From Mesorhabditis belari (lineage: Eukaryota > Nematoda > Chromadorea > Rhabditida > Rhabditidae): 64,000 bases of DNA. A model generated the notes under the pieces. It was not told where the DNA came from. It ran no database searches and saw nothing but the letters and a program-made list of their open reading frames with translations. This document shows positions 1 through 11,494 of the stretch, piece by piece. Both the position numbers and the translations under genes were made by a program. Location of the stretch: positions 1 to 64,000 of the forward strand of contig CAUEEP010000056.1 in assembly GCA_958450365.1 (NCBI GenBank), given 5' to 3'. Position 1 is the first letter of the stretch. Every line of letters begins with the position of its first letter.

Positions 1-1683
1 GAAAGCACTAATTAATCAACCATTTTTACCAATAAAAAAGCTTTCATTTATTGTCTAAAGCAGGTTTTTAATAGATTTCGAAAGTTTCGTATTTTAGGTG
101 CTAGGGGGCAAGAAGTTAGAGGATGAGAGTGCAGTTTCCACATGCGACTCCATATTCCAAATTTGTCAATTTTTGTTGAATGCTGAAAAATGAAAGTTTT
201 AAATACAAAAGGAAGCATCTTTTGCCCATTTTCTCTCAAAAGCTTATGAATTTTCATGAAAAGCAACTTTTTTTCTTTTCTCTTGTCTCTTTCCCTCTTG
301 TGCTTTTGTTCTGCGAATTTTAAAATTCTATTACAGGTTTAGTATGGGTTTGGGGTACTTAAAAAAAAAAGCAAGCTTTATTAAAAAAAGACAAATAGCT
401 TGATCAGTAGATCGCTGTGCAGAAATTTGGTGTCTCCAAGAGGTGGATATCCGGCATGGAAGTGGTCGATGGGATTTGGGTTGTTTTCTCCCTCGGCATT
501 CACCTCAACCGAACTCACTCACCATTCCCCGGAACGCCTCGTTCATCTTCTGGAAACTCCCAGTACACCAAATTGCATAGATAATAGATTAGTTTTTCCT
601 TAAACGAATGAAACTAGCGTGTCCTGAAGTCCGGCTTCTTCCCAAAGGCGCATCTTTTAGAAAACAAAACCACTGGCTTAATTGTTGGGCGTAGCTTTCC
701 CTAGCGAGGTCATCGTAGCCTTTCGAAATGAGATCTAGCCTCTGGGTCGCGTCCGTTTCCTTCCTATTTGCGTTGCTATTTGCAATTATTCGCGTCGCAT
801 TTTTCGTCTTTTTTCCCTTCCCGAAATTATTTTTTTGGTCTGGGGGTTTTTGCTTTCTTTCTCGGGGACTTTTTGTTGTTTCCTTTTTGATGCGCATGCT
901 GTTTTTGTAATGGGTATTGTTGCATTTCGGTTCTTTACTAATAAACGAGTAACGTTATAAATTCACTTTACTTTATGCTACCCTTCAGGTTTTAAATCCT
1001 GTTTAGATGACTGGTTTAACATTGTAGAGAGACTGGTTTTACTGAACATTTGTATCACCATCGACGTAGTATCAATCCGATCCGTACTCTTCTCAAGAGT
1101 ATTAATCTATTTGTAGGATACTACGTGTTCTTGTACACATTATAAGCGCTTTTGGGGAAAACCCCTTTTATCCTTTTGTGCTATTCGGCCATTCTTAAGC
1201 AAGAATCATCCTCGTTGATAAGGTTAGAAGCGGGTCGCATCCCAAACTGGTGCTAGGGGCAAGAGTTGAGAATGCTCAAAAAAAGAAAAATGATGATCAC
1301 TTGATGAAACGATTTGAGCACTTTCTTCCACATAAACCTATTTTGATGTAAATAGAAAAAAAAAGAGCATAAAAATTGAGATAAATAGCCAAATTCTCGG
1401 TTTGATTTGTTTAATTGCTTCAGTTATATCTTTATTTGAAAAAAAAAAAAACTTCAATTTCTGCTTAAATTTCAATAATTCTGCTTAAATTTGTTTCAAA
1501 AGTTGCCCACAAATTTGTTTATGTGTGTCTTTACATTCGATAATATCTAATTCAATTGATAAATTCGATGAGATTTACTGGGAAATACGCAAAAATTGTG
1601 CCAACTTTCCAAGTTGTCAGTCAAATTTCTGTAATTATTCAAATGAAAAAGTCTTAAAGCAAGTTTCTCGGGAAAATCGGTTT
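1..1683. other. No recognised gene; AT-rich spacer
   Basis: No exon chain of a known family could be assembled here. The only suggestive element is a minus-strand open frame at 589-897, listed separately. Poly-T and poly-A runs are common and no RNA gene was seen. A gene entering from the left edge of the window cannot be excluded. Confidence 0.4.
589..897 (-). CDS. Possible coding segment, unknown product
   Basis: This open frame of 102 codons begins MRIKKETTKS and contains a mixed-composition stretch, KGYDDLARESYAQQ, followed by QWFCFLKDAP. That part looks less like low-complexity noise than most open frames nearby. The N-terminal half is lysine-rich. I recognise no domain. About 80 bases downstream on the same strand another frame reads WEFPEDERGVPGN and ends at a good GT donor (ggggaatg/gtgagt), so a multi-exon gene reading leftwards is possible, but I found no matching acceptor. 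It may equally be chance. Confidence 0.2.
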   Translation of the reverse strand: MRIKKETTKSPRERKQKPPDQKNNFGKGKKTKNATRIIANSNANRKETDATQRLDLISKGYDDLARESYAQQLSQWFCFLKDAPLGRSRTSGHASFIRLRKN

Positions 1684-2055
1684 ATCGGTTTAGCCAGAGC
1701 TTAGCTAACTTGCCCAGAGCTTAGCTAACTTAGCCAAAGCTTAGCTAACTTAGTCAGAGCTTAGCTAACTTGCCCAGAGCTTAGCTGACTTGCCCAGAGC
1801 TTAGCTAACTTGCCCAGAGCTTAGCTAACTTGCCCATAGCTTAGCTAACTTAGCCAAAGCTTAACTAACTTGCCTAGAGCTTAGCTAACTTGCCCAGAGC
1901 TTAGCTAACTTAGTCAGAGAGCTTAGCTAATCCTAGCCAAAGCTAGCCAACCTAGCCAGAGCTTAGCTGACTTGCCCAGAGCTTAGCTAACTTGGTCAGA
2001 GCTTAGCTAACTTAGCCAAAGCTTAACCTTGCCCAGAGCTTAGCTAACCTAGCCT
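1684..2055. repeat. Minisatellite, about 20 bp unit
   Basis: The unit is about 20-22 bases with the core agcttagctaacttgccc, repeated about 17 times with point changes (gccc, gcca, gtca) and some partial units. It contains the palindromic AGCT and is non-coding. Confidence 0.85.
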
Positions 2056-2329
2056 ATACGAACGAGGCGAGCAACTTGTACAATGAGTTGTTTACGCATC
2101 GTAGCTACAATCGATAACTGGCACCAGTCTACACGAAATTTGAGAATTCAACAAAGCTTTTTCCGTGTCTACTACTTGCGATTATCGAATTCAGTTGAAA
2201 CAATCGACAAAATGCATGTTCATTTTGATCTCTTTACATCAAATTCTGCTTATTGGACGCTGAGAGTCAACTATTGAGTCTGAATCTCGAGTTGAAAATG
2301 GTAATTCGATCTATTAGGTACATGATGCG

Positions 2330-3930
2330 TAAGAAATGCGGATTTCAACATTTTCCTAAAATTTCCAACGATAGAAAGCTGATATCGATGAATGTTAATA
2401 TACGATTTGAAAGTTGCAAATCTCCTCTACAAAATAGGCTAAAAAAGTGTTTCAATTGATCGAGCCATTGAAGAAATTTCGAGGCCGAAATGCGAGTGAC
2501 CAAAAAAGGAATCGAGTCACTTTAGGGACAAGTTTAGTGTCGTCAAAATAGAAGGAAAATAGTTACCTTCCCAAAATTAAAGATTCTAAAAAAAAAGGAT
2601 ATCGATATCAGGTTTTTATCGTTGGAAATTTTAGGAAAATGTTGAAATCCGCATTTCTTATGCATTTACCTAATAGAATCAGAATTTCTTCAAGTAACAC
2701 CAGAGTTTGGACTAGGTTTTTGTAAGAGTAATATGAGAACTAAGCTTTAAGAATTGAAAGTATATAGTCAAAACCGAACTCTTGTGAAAGTGGGGTTTTC
2801 AAAAAAAGTGCCCTTTTTGGTCACTCGCATTTAGGCCTCGAAGATTTCTTCAATGGCTCGATCAATTGAAAAAACTTTTTGCCTATTTTGCTAGAGGAGA
2901 TTTGCAACTTTCAAATAGTATTAGGTTGATGCATAAGTGTTTTCGTTTTTTTCGTACTTCTGTTAAAAAAGTAACAAATTCACGAATTAATCTATAGTTT
3001 GCTCTATAAAAAAGGGTTTTTTTTTGTTCAATTTGCATCTTTTAAATGAATTTCGGTTCACTTTCAAGCAAATTCGAGAGTGAAAAACGCCTTTTTCGTA
3101 AAAATCTATAAAAAACTCTACGGAAAAATTGGCTGAATGAATTTCTCTGAAATTTTGGCGAAATATCAAACGTTTTGTTTTCTCTATCTTTTATCTATTG
3201 ACACGAAGATAGGTTTTCTTTAGCTAAGGTGTCTAAACCGCATCATCGAGTTAGCCCTTTTTGACTACCCGACTTCATACTCTCAAGAAAATCCAGGCAT
3301 TCAATATTTTTAAACCCGTTTTAATGTTATTTTGCAGAAAAATAATTGCTTTTTCTAATGAAATCAACCGTAGTTTAATTCGTGCATTTGTTGGCTTGAA
3401 ACGGCAGACGAAAAGGAACGAAAACACTTATGCATCAACCTATTAGATGAACTAGATGAGGAACTAGATGGGGAACTTGATGAAGAATTTGATGAAGAAC
3501 TAGATGAACTAGATGAAGAACCAGATCAACAACTAGATGAAGAACTAGATGGAGAACTAGATGAACTAGATGAAGAACTAGATTAACAACTAGATGAAGA
3601 ACTAGCTGGAGAACTAGATGAAGAACTAGATGAAGAACTAGATGGGGAACTTGATGAAGAATTTGATGAAGAACTAGATGAACTAGATGAAGAACTAGCT
3701 GGAGAACTAGATCAAGAACCAGATCAACAACTAGATCAACAACTTAATGTTATTTTGCAGAAAAATAATTGCTTTTTCTAATGAAATCAACCGTAGTTTA
3801 ATTGGTGCATTGTTGGCTTGAAACGGCAGACGAAAAGGAACAAAAAACACTTATGCATCAACCTATTATATTAACATTCATCGATATCAGCTTTCTATCG
3901 TTGGGAAATTTTAGGGAAAATGTTGAAACC
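2330..3930. repeat. Nested foldback (inverted-repeat) element
   Basis: The left arm (about 2330-2510) runs from an aaatgcggatttcaac core to tgcgagtgaccaaaaa. It is repeated in inverted form at about 2815-2920, and that arm resumes at about 3868-3930 after a mariner-type insertion. A third, partial inverted copy of the arm lies at about 2600-2690. The arms predict a long RNA or DNA hairpin. No coding capacity was seen. It is best read as a MITE-like foldback into which another element later jumped at TA. Confidence 0.7.
2921..3866. mobile_element. Composite mariner-type non-autonomous element, copy 1
   Basis: The ends are mariner-like terminal inverted repeats (TTAGGTTGATGCATAAGT and its complement) next to TA. 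The inner structure has three parts: a 526-base MITE with both ends (2921-3446); a minisatellite built on gatgaagaactagatg (3447-3745); and a second copy of the right-hand 120 bases with its terminal repeat (3746-3866). There is no transposase reading frame. A near-identical element with the same three-part plan lies at 51944-52803, so the composite probably moved as one unit. It interrupts an arm of the foldback around it. Confidence 0.8.
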
Positions 3931-4244
3931 GCATTTACCTAATAATTGTAGACTTAAAATTTGAATGTGTTAATAAATTTTTTATCTTTTTTTATTATTC
4001 ATTTAATGTTATTTAAATCTTTGAGATAACTTTTTGTGTTAATCTTTTCAGTTTCTGTGTCATTTGTCATCAAAAGAAATCACTTGTTTTGCTTTAAAAG
4101 TTGAGCATTTAAAGCATTTAAAATGTTGTACTTTTTAGTTAATAAAAGTTAAATAAAAGTTAATAAAAAGTTAATAAAAGTCAATAAAGCAATCAAAAGT
4201 TCAAGGTTTAATTGGCTTTTAAACTTTTCAATTGACATTGATGC

Positions 4245-4400
4245 TTGAATCTTTGAATCTTTGAACCTAAAAAGATTTTTGAATCTTTGAGCCTTTAGAT
4301 CTTTGAATCTTTGAGCCTTTAGATCTTTGAATCTTTGAGCCTAACAAAGATCTTTGAATCTTTGAGCCTAACAAAGATCTTTGTATCTTTGAATTAGTGC
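4245..4400. repeat. Short tandem repeat, ctttgaatctttgagccta unit
   Basis: About five imperfect copies of a 20-28-base unit carrying atctttgaatctttgagcc. It is non-coding, and nothing else was seen between 3935 and 4440 apart from AT-rich sequence. Confidence 0.7.
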
Positions 4401-4463
4401 AACTTTTGTCTTGATTAAAGAATTCAAATTAAAATCCGATCCCTTAGGCTTTCTGATATAGAA

Positions 4464-4790
4464 ACGATGATGAAAATGGAAGAATCTTACGGGAAAATGA
4501 ATGAGAAGAAAAGGAAAGAGGGAAAGGAAGAAGAAAAGAAAGAGGAAAGGAAAGAAAGAAAGGAAAAAGGAAAGGGAACGGGAAGAGGGAAAGGAAAGGT
4601 AAGAGGAAAGGAAAGAGGAACGGAAAAGAAAGAGGAAAGGAAAGTGGAAAAGATAGGAAAGAAGAAAGGAACAGAAAGAGGAAAGGAAAGAGGAAAAGAA
4701 AGGAAAGAGGAAAGGAACAGAAAGAGGAAAGGAACGGAAAGAAGAAAAGAAAGAAGAAAGAAAGAGGAAAAGAAAAAAACTGGCTAACTT
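4464..4790. repeat. Purine-rich (GAAAGGAA) tract
   Basis: Over 300 bases almost purely A and G on the + strand, built from aaaggaaagag-like units. Open frames on both strands are low-complexity artefacts. Such a homopurine tract can form triplex DNA. Confidence 0.85.
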
Positions 4791-5127
4791 CTCGTTGTGC
4801 CACTCGTCTTCTTTCTTTTAGCCATACAAAAATTAAGCCCGAATTGCTGGAAGAATTCACAAAATTGGCATTTTCGATAAATTCGTTCATTTTATAGATA
4901 TCGTTTACTTTCTACAGAGCTTTTTGAGTGAAAAACTTTTTTCATATTCTTAGCAATAGGTAAAATAAGGTTTAGACTTTCTAAAGTTAAATTTTAAACG
5001 ACTTTTACATCTAACATTTTACTTGACATTTAAAAAATGACATCTAAAACATTTCGTTATCTCTTGTAATTTATTTCTACAATAATTACCGATTACTTTA
5101 GCTTTTATAAGTGTTATTTACTTAGAC

Positions 5128-5362
5128 TTTAAAGCTTTAAAGCTTAGGCTTTAAAGCTTAGGCTTAAGCTTAGGCTTAGGCTTAGGCTTAGGCTTAGGCT
5201 TAGGCTTAGGCTTAGGCTTGGAAGGCAGGCTTAGGGCTTGGGAGGCTTAGGCTTAGGCTTAGGCTCAGGCTTAGGCTCAGGCTTAGGCTTAGGCTTAGGC
5301 TTAGGCTTAGGCTTAGGCTCAGGCTTAGGCTTAGGCTTAGGCTTAGGCTTTAAAGTCTAAGT
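5128..5362. repeat. Interstitial telomere-type repeat (TTAGGC)n
   Basis: More than 25 copies of TTAGGC, the nematode telomere hexamer, with occasional TCAGGC variants and one small interruption (ttggaaggcagg). Inverted sequences border the array: acttagactttaaagc on the left and gctttaaagtctaagt on the right. The repeat identity is visible directly. Its origin, by repair at a break or by insertion, is inference. Confidence 0.85.
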
Positions 5363-5535
5363 AAAGCTTTTTAAAAGCTTTAAAGCTTTAAAGCTTTCAC
5401 TTTTAAAGCCTCTTTTAAAAGTCTCTTTTAAAAGCCTCTTTTTAAAGCCATCACCATTTGCCTCAATAAATTTCGCTAATGAAAAACGAGCGTACCGTGC
5501 TTCAACTGTGACACTAATTACAATAGATCGTGTCA

Positions 5536-5658
5536 TTGAGTGAAACTAAAAGAAATCGAAAGAGATCGAAAGAAATCGAAAGAGATCGAAAGACATCGAA
5601 AGAAATTGAAAGAAACTCAAAGAGATAGATCAGAGTTCGTGGTTGTTGAAAGTAAAGA

Positions 5659-5704
<46 letters not shown>

Positions 5705-5752
5705 GAGAAAGAGAAAGAGAAAGAGAAAGAGAGAGAGAGGAGAGAGAATTCT
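5536..5752. repeat. GA-rich microsatellite (atcgaaaga, then GA)n
   Basis: The tract begins with a 9-base unit, aaagaaatcg or aaagagatcg, and passes into a pure (GA)n stretch around 5660-5740. It is low complexity with no coding signal. From 5755 to 6170 I see no feature. Confidence 0.85.
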
Positions 5753-6181
5753 CGCTACGTCACCTCGATTCACTGAAAGATACATTCACTGAAAGAGAGA
5801 GACTCATCTCACAGAGAGAGACATCAGTTCGATCCAATTTTCCTTATTTCCAACCAAATTCTTTCTTTTCTTATAATTCTAACAGAAGTTGAAGGCAAAA
5901 AAAAAGCACTTTGGAATGCGCCTTTTTCACCTTTCTCTTTTCACTTTCATCATAACTGCCACTCTAATCACAAAAATAGCATCAGAAAGTTTTTTAGGAA
6001 CCTTTCTAAGGTGTTTTTTCAATTCTAAAGGCTTCTGAACAAGAAAAATATAGTCAAATTTTAGATTTAACTGTTAAAAACTGAAGTTAAGCCAAGATTT
6101 TCCAGGTTTTTCCTTTGAAATCAAAGAAAACAGGGATTTGCTTTAGGAAAAAAATGTTTTTTAAAGAGTTCTACGCTCGTG

Positions 6182-6252
6182 TGTGTTGTTGACCAGCTCG
6201 CTCTCCACTGCGCCACGGCGACAACGATTGGCCAGCCAGAAAAGACCGGGAT
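6182..6252 (-). pseudogene. tRNA-like sequence, family A, degenerate
   Basis: Read on the minus strand it has a D-arm-like GCGCAGTGGAGAGCGAGC and the string GGTCAACAAC where an anticodon arm should be, but no complete T arm. It is a partial second copy of the neighbour at 6376-6450; the two share the downstream sequence gacaacgattggccagcc. It is probably a broken tandem copy. Confidence 0.4.
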
Positions 6253-6375
6253 TAGGTTCTATCGAAGTGTGAAAGCTCAATGAATAGCAATGGTAAACAA
6301 AAGACAACTCTTTCTTCGAAATTAAAATCTTAAGATAATATCTATGGACTAAAAAAGAATAAAAAAAGCCACTCT

Positions 6376-6450
6376 ATCACTACGGGGGATCGAACCCCGC
6401 CCGTTTGTGTTGTAGACCAGCTCGCTCTCCACTGAGCCACGCCGACAACG
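6376..6450 (-). pseudogene. tRNA-like sequence, family A
   Basis: The minus strand shows an A-box-like GTGGCTCAGTGGAGAGC and a perfect B box, GGGTTCGATCCCCC. The central part, GGTCTACAACAC, does not form a 5-bp anticodon stem with a 7-nt loop, and the acceptor ends pair poorly. Other members are at 6182, 12303 and 15664. It could be a tRNA pseudogene, a SINE head, or an unusual nematode tRNA. Confidence 0.45.
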
Positions 6451-6566
6451 ATTGGCCAGCCAGAAAAGACCGATATTAGCCGGCCGTTTTCTAGATCATC
6501 AAGATCATCAAGCTGTTACCCTCAAAGCTTCAAAAGTCCTCAAAAGCCATCCTGTTCAACTAGGTC

Positions 6567-6636
6567 TGGTGGCCGAGTGGTTAAGAACCTTGTATCTAAG
6601 TCAAGAAGTCGAAGGTTCAATCCCGGGTGCAGATTT
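6567..6636 (+). pseudogene. tRNA-like sequence, family B
   Basis: It has a Leu/Ser-type D arm (GGCCGAGTGGTTAAG) and a B box (AGGTTCAATCCC). A central CTTG..CAAG stem encloses a loop that would present CTA as anticodon. The acceptor stem has five pairs and two mismatches. Relatives lie at 18640, 22880 and 31137, with different loop sequences. It is likely a tRNA-derived repeat; a working tRNA is not excluded. Confidence 0.4.
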
Positions 6637-6639
6637 TTG

Positions 6640-7515
6640 GCTTTGTTTATGGTTTTTTTCTTCCCTAGATTTTGTGCTTTTGTATTCTCACATTATTCGT
6701 GAATAAATCTCTTTTAAAAATTTAAAACTTTATCAATCCCTATCCGAAATGCAAGAAGTGGCAGAAAATTGAAGAGAAAAGGGGTAAACGGTTAGAAATG
6801 TTGAACACTCGTTTCCCCATTCCGATAGCCGATTCATTTGTTCCCCAATGAGGCATCAGCCTCAATTCTCTCTCACTCAGATCTAAACTCGTGTCAATGT
6901 CGCGGCTCATAATCAAAGTCGTTCATTTTTTTGCGCTTTTGAGCGATTGCCGCCTGTGGGTGAAGGCAAAAAAAGTCAAAAAAGGCAAAAAAAGGCAGAA
7001 AAGGCAGAAAAAGGCAAAAAAGGCAGAAAAAAACGAGAAATATGGGTGAAGAACGGGTGTTTTTCGAGGCAAAGCACTGAAAAAACTGGAGAGATGAGCG
7101 AAAAAGGGAAAAAAAAAGTCATTCGATTTACACAGTGGATCTGATCTGAGCATTGCCCGCTGTCCACTTTTAGTCGATTCTTTTCCCCATTTCTGTCATC
7201 GATAGCTCTTCATTTGAAGAGAATTCTTTAAGAACGTAGCCGATTAATCTGCTCAAACTGGGAAAGTGTTGGAAAAGTTTTTTAGCGAAAAAAAAGAGAA
7301 GAGGTTTGAACTTTGAGAAAGTACCTCAAAGGGCAAGGTGCATACAATTCTTGCGGATCACTGAAAACTCTTATTTTTACAGTAATCTGAAGTAAAATCT
7401 AGGTTCAAGTGATGGTAATTTCTCTCTGTCACTGGATTACGGTAGTTTACTTTTTCAAAACTTGATGCGATTTCAAAACGATGACACTTTCACTGTAGGA
7501 AAAGCTGTAGCTGTC
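6640..7515. other. Non-coding spacer with (aaaaggc)n tract
   Basis: An A-rich stretch at 6965-7035 repeats aaaaaggcag. The remainder is unique AT-rich sequence with no gene or RNA that I can support. The short open frames at 6923-7167 are by-products of the A-rich tract. Confidence 0.5.
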
Positions 7516-7519
7516 GTTT

Positions 7520-7800
7520 GATAGCTACAGGAACAGCTACAGGAACAGCTACAGGAACAGCTACAGGAATCAGCTACAGGAATCAGCTACAGGAACAGCT
7601 ACAGGAACAGCTACAGGAAGAGCTACAGGAATCAGCTACAGGAATCAGCTACAGGAACAGCTACAGGAACAGCTACAGGAATCAGCTACAGGAACAGCTA
7701 CAGGAACAGCTACAGGAACAGCTACAGGAATCAGCTACAGGAATCAGCTACAGGAATAGCTACAGGAACAGCTATAGGAATCAGCTACAGTAATCACAGA
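7520..7800. repeat. Minisatellite, 12-13 bp agctacaggaac unit
   Basis: About 22 units alternate between agctacaggaac (12 bases) and agctacaggaatc (13 bases). The unit core resembles the ctacagta core of other arrays in this window. Confidence 0.9.
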
Positions 7801-7949
7801 TCATGGTAGCTACAGTAACCAAAAGCTACAGTAATCATTGCTTACTGTAACTTGGCCTTTGCACTAAAGGGATTACGATGAACAATAGATCTTCAGGATT
7901 ACTGTAAATTGCTTCCATATTGAATCTAGATCTAGAAATTTCTAGAAGT

Positions 7950-8120
7950 GCATAAAAATTGATATTGGTTACCTCTAAAACCCAACTTCATTCTACAAAT
8001 TGATATTGGTTGCCTTTAAAACCCAACTTTATTCAGCAAATTGAGATTGGTTACCTCTAAAACCCAACTTTATTCTACAAATTGAGATTGGTTACCTCTA
8101 AAACTCAACTTTATTCAGCA
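7950..8120. repeat. 41-45 bp tandem repeat, four copies
   Basis: Four copies of a unit containing caaattgatattggttacct and aaaacccaactttattc. It is non-coding. From 8120 to 8520 I see only unique sequence without a supported gene. Confidence 0.8.
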
Positions 8121-8524
8121 ATTCACGTGAATGCAATGAGGATAACCCTTTGAAAAGTGAAAGTGAATGTATAAACATAAAAAAAACAACAAAAAAAGCT
8201 AGCATTTCGATAAATGAGAACTCTTTCTTTGTGAGAGCTCATCAATCACCCATTGGCTATAGGTTTTTGGTGTTGAGAATGGAGGGGAAAAGTGCTTAAG
8301 GGTTTGTTTTTGGAGTGAAATCTGAAGAGAAGGGAAAACAGTGAATGGGATAAGTGGATTGGATCTCGATTTTTGGTGAGGAACAAGTTGTTCTTTGTGC
8401 TTTGTGGTTTAAAGTTTAAACGCACGCTTTCTGATGTCTTTGATTCTCGCAACACTCTGCTATAGAAAACTGAGAAGTTCACTGTGCCAGAAAGGGTGTG
8501 TTCCTCATCAATTGAGAGGATCCG

Positions 8525-9005
8525 GGGTGCTTGAGGGATACTGTAGCTTGCAGGGTACTGTAGACTCTGGGATACTGTAGCTTGCAGGGTACTGTAGACT
8601 CTGGGATACTGTAGCTTGCAGGGTACTGTAGGCTCTGGGTTACTGTAGATTCCGAGATATAGTAGGTCCTGGGATACTGTAGTTGTACTGTAGACTCTGG
8701 GATACTGTAGCTTGCAGGGTACTGTAGGCTCTGGGTTACTGTAGATTCCGACATACAGCAGGCCCCGGGATACTGTAGCTTGCAGAGTATGGTAGGCTGT
8801 GGGATACTGTAGTTTGCAGGGTACTGTAGGCTCTAGGATACTTTAGCTTGCAGGGTACTGTAGACTCTGGGATACTGTAGCTTGCAGGGTACGGTAGGCT
8901 GCGGGATACTGTAGATCGCAGGGTACTGTAGACTCTGGGATACTGTAGACTGGAATACTATAGGCTGAGGAATACTGTAGCCTTTGAGATACTGTAGCTA
9001 GATAC
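8525..9005. repeat. Minisatellite of ggatactgtag-type units
   Basis: A complex array of 18-20-base half-units alternates gggatactgtagcttgca and gggtactgtagactct-like sequence, about 24 half-units in all. Open frames across it on the minus strand are repeat artefacts. Confidence 0.85.
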
Positions 9006-9587
9006 ACTTTTACAATGCAACATTCATAAAAGCCCAAATCTCAGGCTTTCTTTCTGCTTTAAATAGCATTAAAAAGCTTGAATCTTGTCAAATCTTTTGT
9101 CCAATAAGATAAAACTCGAAAGTTTCCCCAAATTCCATCAAACTTCTCCATTCCTGACCTTTCCCAAAGCATCAAGGCGACTTTTTATCGACTATTCCTT
9201 GTAAGTGAAAGCCTCCTTAATGTCTCACTTAATGACTTAACTCCTAAAGAGATCATAAAAGAATTTTTCTCTATAGTGTCGGGAAAATGCAAAAATGGTT
9301 CCACCAAGTTTATCACTAAGATTGAAAAAGTTGAATTGAAAAAGTTTGGAGTTGAAGACTGAGGGAAAACTGAGAGAAAAGGTTCACTTCTGAGGTCGAA
9401 AAGGGAAAGAATTGAGTGAAAAAAATGCAAAAAAAGATGAAATGGGTATGCAAAAACGGGAGAAAAAGAAGATTTCCTTTTTCTTTGAACATTTTCGATG
9501 ATCTTTCACATTTTTTCTATTGGAATAAACGTTGTTTTTAAGTTCAAGATCTGGCTTTGCATTCTTGCTATCGTAATCTGCTTATCT

Positions 9588-9685
9588 AGCTCTGTAGAAG
9601 CTGTCTATCTAGCTCTGTAGAAGCTGTCTATCTAGCTCTGTAGAAGCTGTCTATCTAGCTCTGTAGAAGCTGTCTATCTAGATCT
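9588..9685. repeat. 24 bp tandem repeat (ctatctagctctgtagaagctgt)
   Basis: Four near-perfect copies. The flanking regions 9005-9585 and 9690-10060 hold no supported gene. Confidence 0.85.
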
Positions 9686-10062
9686 AGATCCCTGCTACAG
9701 TGACCCTGCTACAATGATCTGTCTCTCTAGATCTGTCGAATCCTACAGTCATCTAAAAAATGAGAGCTTTCTCGTTAAATAAAACTACTTGTTAGAGTTA
9801 GGTTTTGTTTTTGATTTGCACAAGCCGTTTTCCCAAAAAACAAAAAACGTTTTCCAAAGCTACCGTAGTCCAGATCCTAAATGGCCAGATAATCAAGATG
9901 AATGTCGATTCCGGGTTAATCTGGTTAACCCAAAAAGCAAAGAAGTGTACTGTTGCTTTTTCTAAGCATACCTTTTAGAAAGCGGGACTGATTTTGAGTT
10001 GGGGAGTACGATGAACTCGTTGATCCAAAAATGAGCCAAGGTGTTGACCAGGTCCAATTCTA

Positions 10063-10530
10063 GATAACAACCGTATCCTGAGCCAGTTTAGACTCATCTA
10101 CCGTATCAGGAGCTAGTTTAGATTCATCTACCGTATCCCGAGCCAGTTTAGACTCATCTACCGTATCCTGAGCTAGTTTAGATTCATCTACTGTATCCTG
10201 AGCTAGTTTAGACTCATCTACCGTATCCTGAGCTAGTTTAGATTCACCTACCGTATCCTGAACCAGTTTAGATTCATCTACTGTATCCTGAGCCAGTTTA
10301 GACTCATCTACCGTATTCTGAGTCAGTTTAGACTCATTTACCGTATCCTGAACCAGTTTAGATTCATCTACTGTATCCTGAGCTAGTTTAGACTCATCTA
10401 CCGTATCAGGAGCTAGTTTAGATTCATCTACCGTATCCCGAGCCAGTTTAGACTCATCTACCGTATCCTGAGCTAGTTTAGACTCATTTACCGTATTCTG
10501 AGTCAGTTTAGACTCATTTACCGTAGCCAG
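10063..10530. repeat. 30 bp minisatellite, open on the minus strand
   Basis: About 15 units of 30 bases (tttagactcatctaccgtat core). Because the unit is ten codons long, the minus strand stays open and would read a DTVDESKLAQ-like decapeptide repeat. Some unit differences are silent (GAG/GAA for E, CTG/CTA for L, ACG/ACA for T) and others change residues (A/V, D/N/G). No flanking exon signals were found, so it is listed as a repeat. Confidence 0.8.
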
Positions 10531-10779
10531 AATCAGTCTAGGTTTCAAAGCTTTAACTTAAAAACCTTTCTGTCTCAAAAAAACTCATTCTCCAACTCTA
10601 ACTGATCAGTACTGAACTCCTTTTTGTGACTCGTTGTTTTGTCGATCATCTAGCAAAGAGAAATGGTTGGTTGCCATTGATGGATTGTTTGATTGATACC
10701 CAAGAACTCAAAGGGAATTGGGAGAAGAAAGGTAGTGATGATCTCGAGTCAAAAGAAGACTGTTGAAGAAAGGCGAAAG

Positions 10780-11060
10780 AGGAACTGTTGCTTGGAGATG
10801 CCATCGCAGGGCGCGGCCGTGCCCTTTAGGAGTGCCCCTACCCCAGCCACAGCCTACCCCTGCACCCTGCATTGGATTCGAGTCCAGGCTCCCGCTTGCC
10901 AGTCCTCTCCCCCCAGTTCTCCCAGTGAGATCCCACCCCACCCATCCACTACAAAAGCCCTAGTTTTGCCCACCCCGATGCCACATTTTCATCGCCTCCA
11001 CTAGCAGCTCATTTCTCCATTTTTTTTCATTCATTCAATTGTCACCATTTTCTTTCTCCA
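10780..11060. other. GC-rich island upstream of collagen gene
   Basis: This segment is much richer in C and G than its surroundings (gcgcggccgtgccc, ccccagccacagcc). It ends in a pyrimidine-rich stretch with ccattttctttctccag, which would serve as a splice acceptor. It could hold a promoter or a 5' untranslated exon of the collagen gene starting at 11495. I see no protein family in it. Confidence 0.3.
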
Positions 11061-11214
11061 GGATGATCAGTACTTGATGCTTACCGGATTGAAAATCGGC
11101 CAGGCGGGCGCGCGCTTTTCGATCTTTCTTGAGATCTTTTTCTTTAGTTCTTTAGTTCTCCAGCCATTAGCACTCATTGCTGCTCAAGATGAGATTAAGA
11201 CGAGCCTTTTAGAG

Positions 11215-11420
11215 CTTAAGACTTTAGACTATGACTTTAGACTAAGACTTTTGACTGACTTTAGACTGACGTTAGACTGACTTTAGACTAAGACTTTAGA
11301 CTGACTTTTGACTGACTTTTGACTGACTTTAGACGAAGACTTTAGAGCTTAAGACTTTCGACTAAGATTTTAGACTGACTTTAGACTAAGACTTTAGACT
11401 AAGACTTTAGACTTTTACGC
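11215..11420. repeat. Tandem repeat, gactttagacta unit
   Basis: About 15 imperfect copies of a 12-14-base unit (gactttagactaa, gactgactttaga), lying just before the collagen start. Confidence 0.75.
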
Positions 11421-11494
11421 TTTATAGATACATTTATTCTCATTTTTTTCTTGTCGTTTGCTCTTCCACTTATCTAATACTCTAGGTAGTGGCC

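Noticed and set aside
4444..4890. 148-codon phenylalanine/leucine-rich minus-strand frame
   Set aside because: It is a reading of the homopurine tract.
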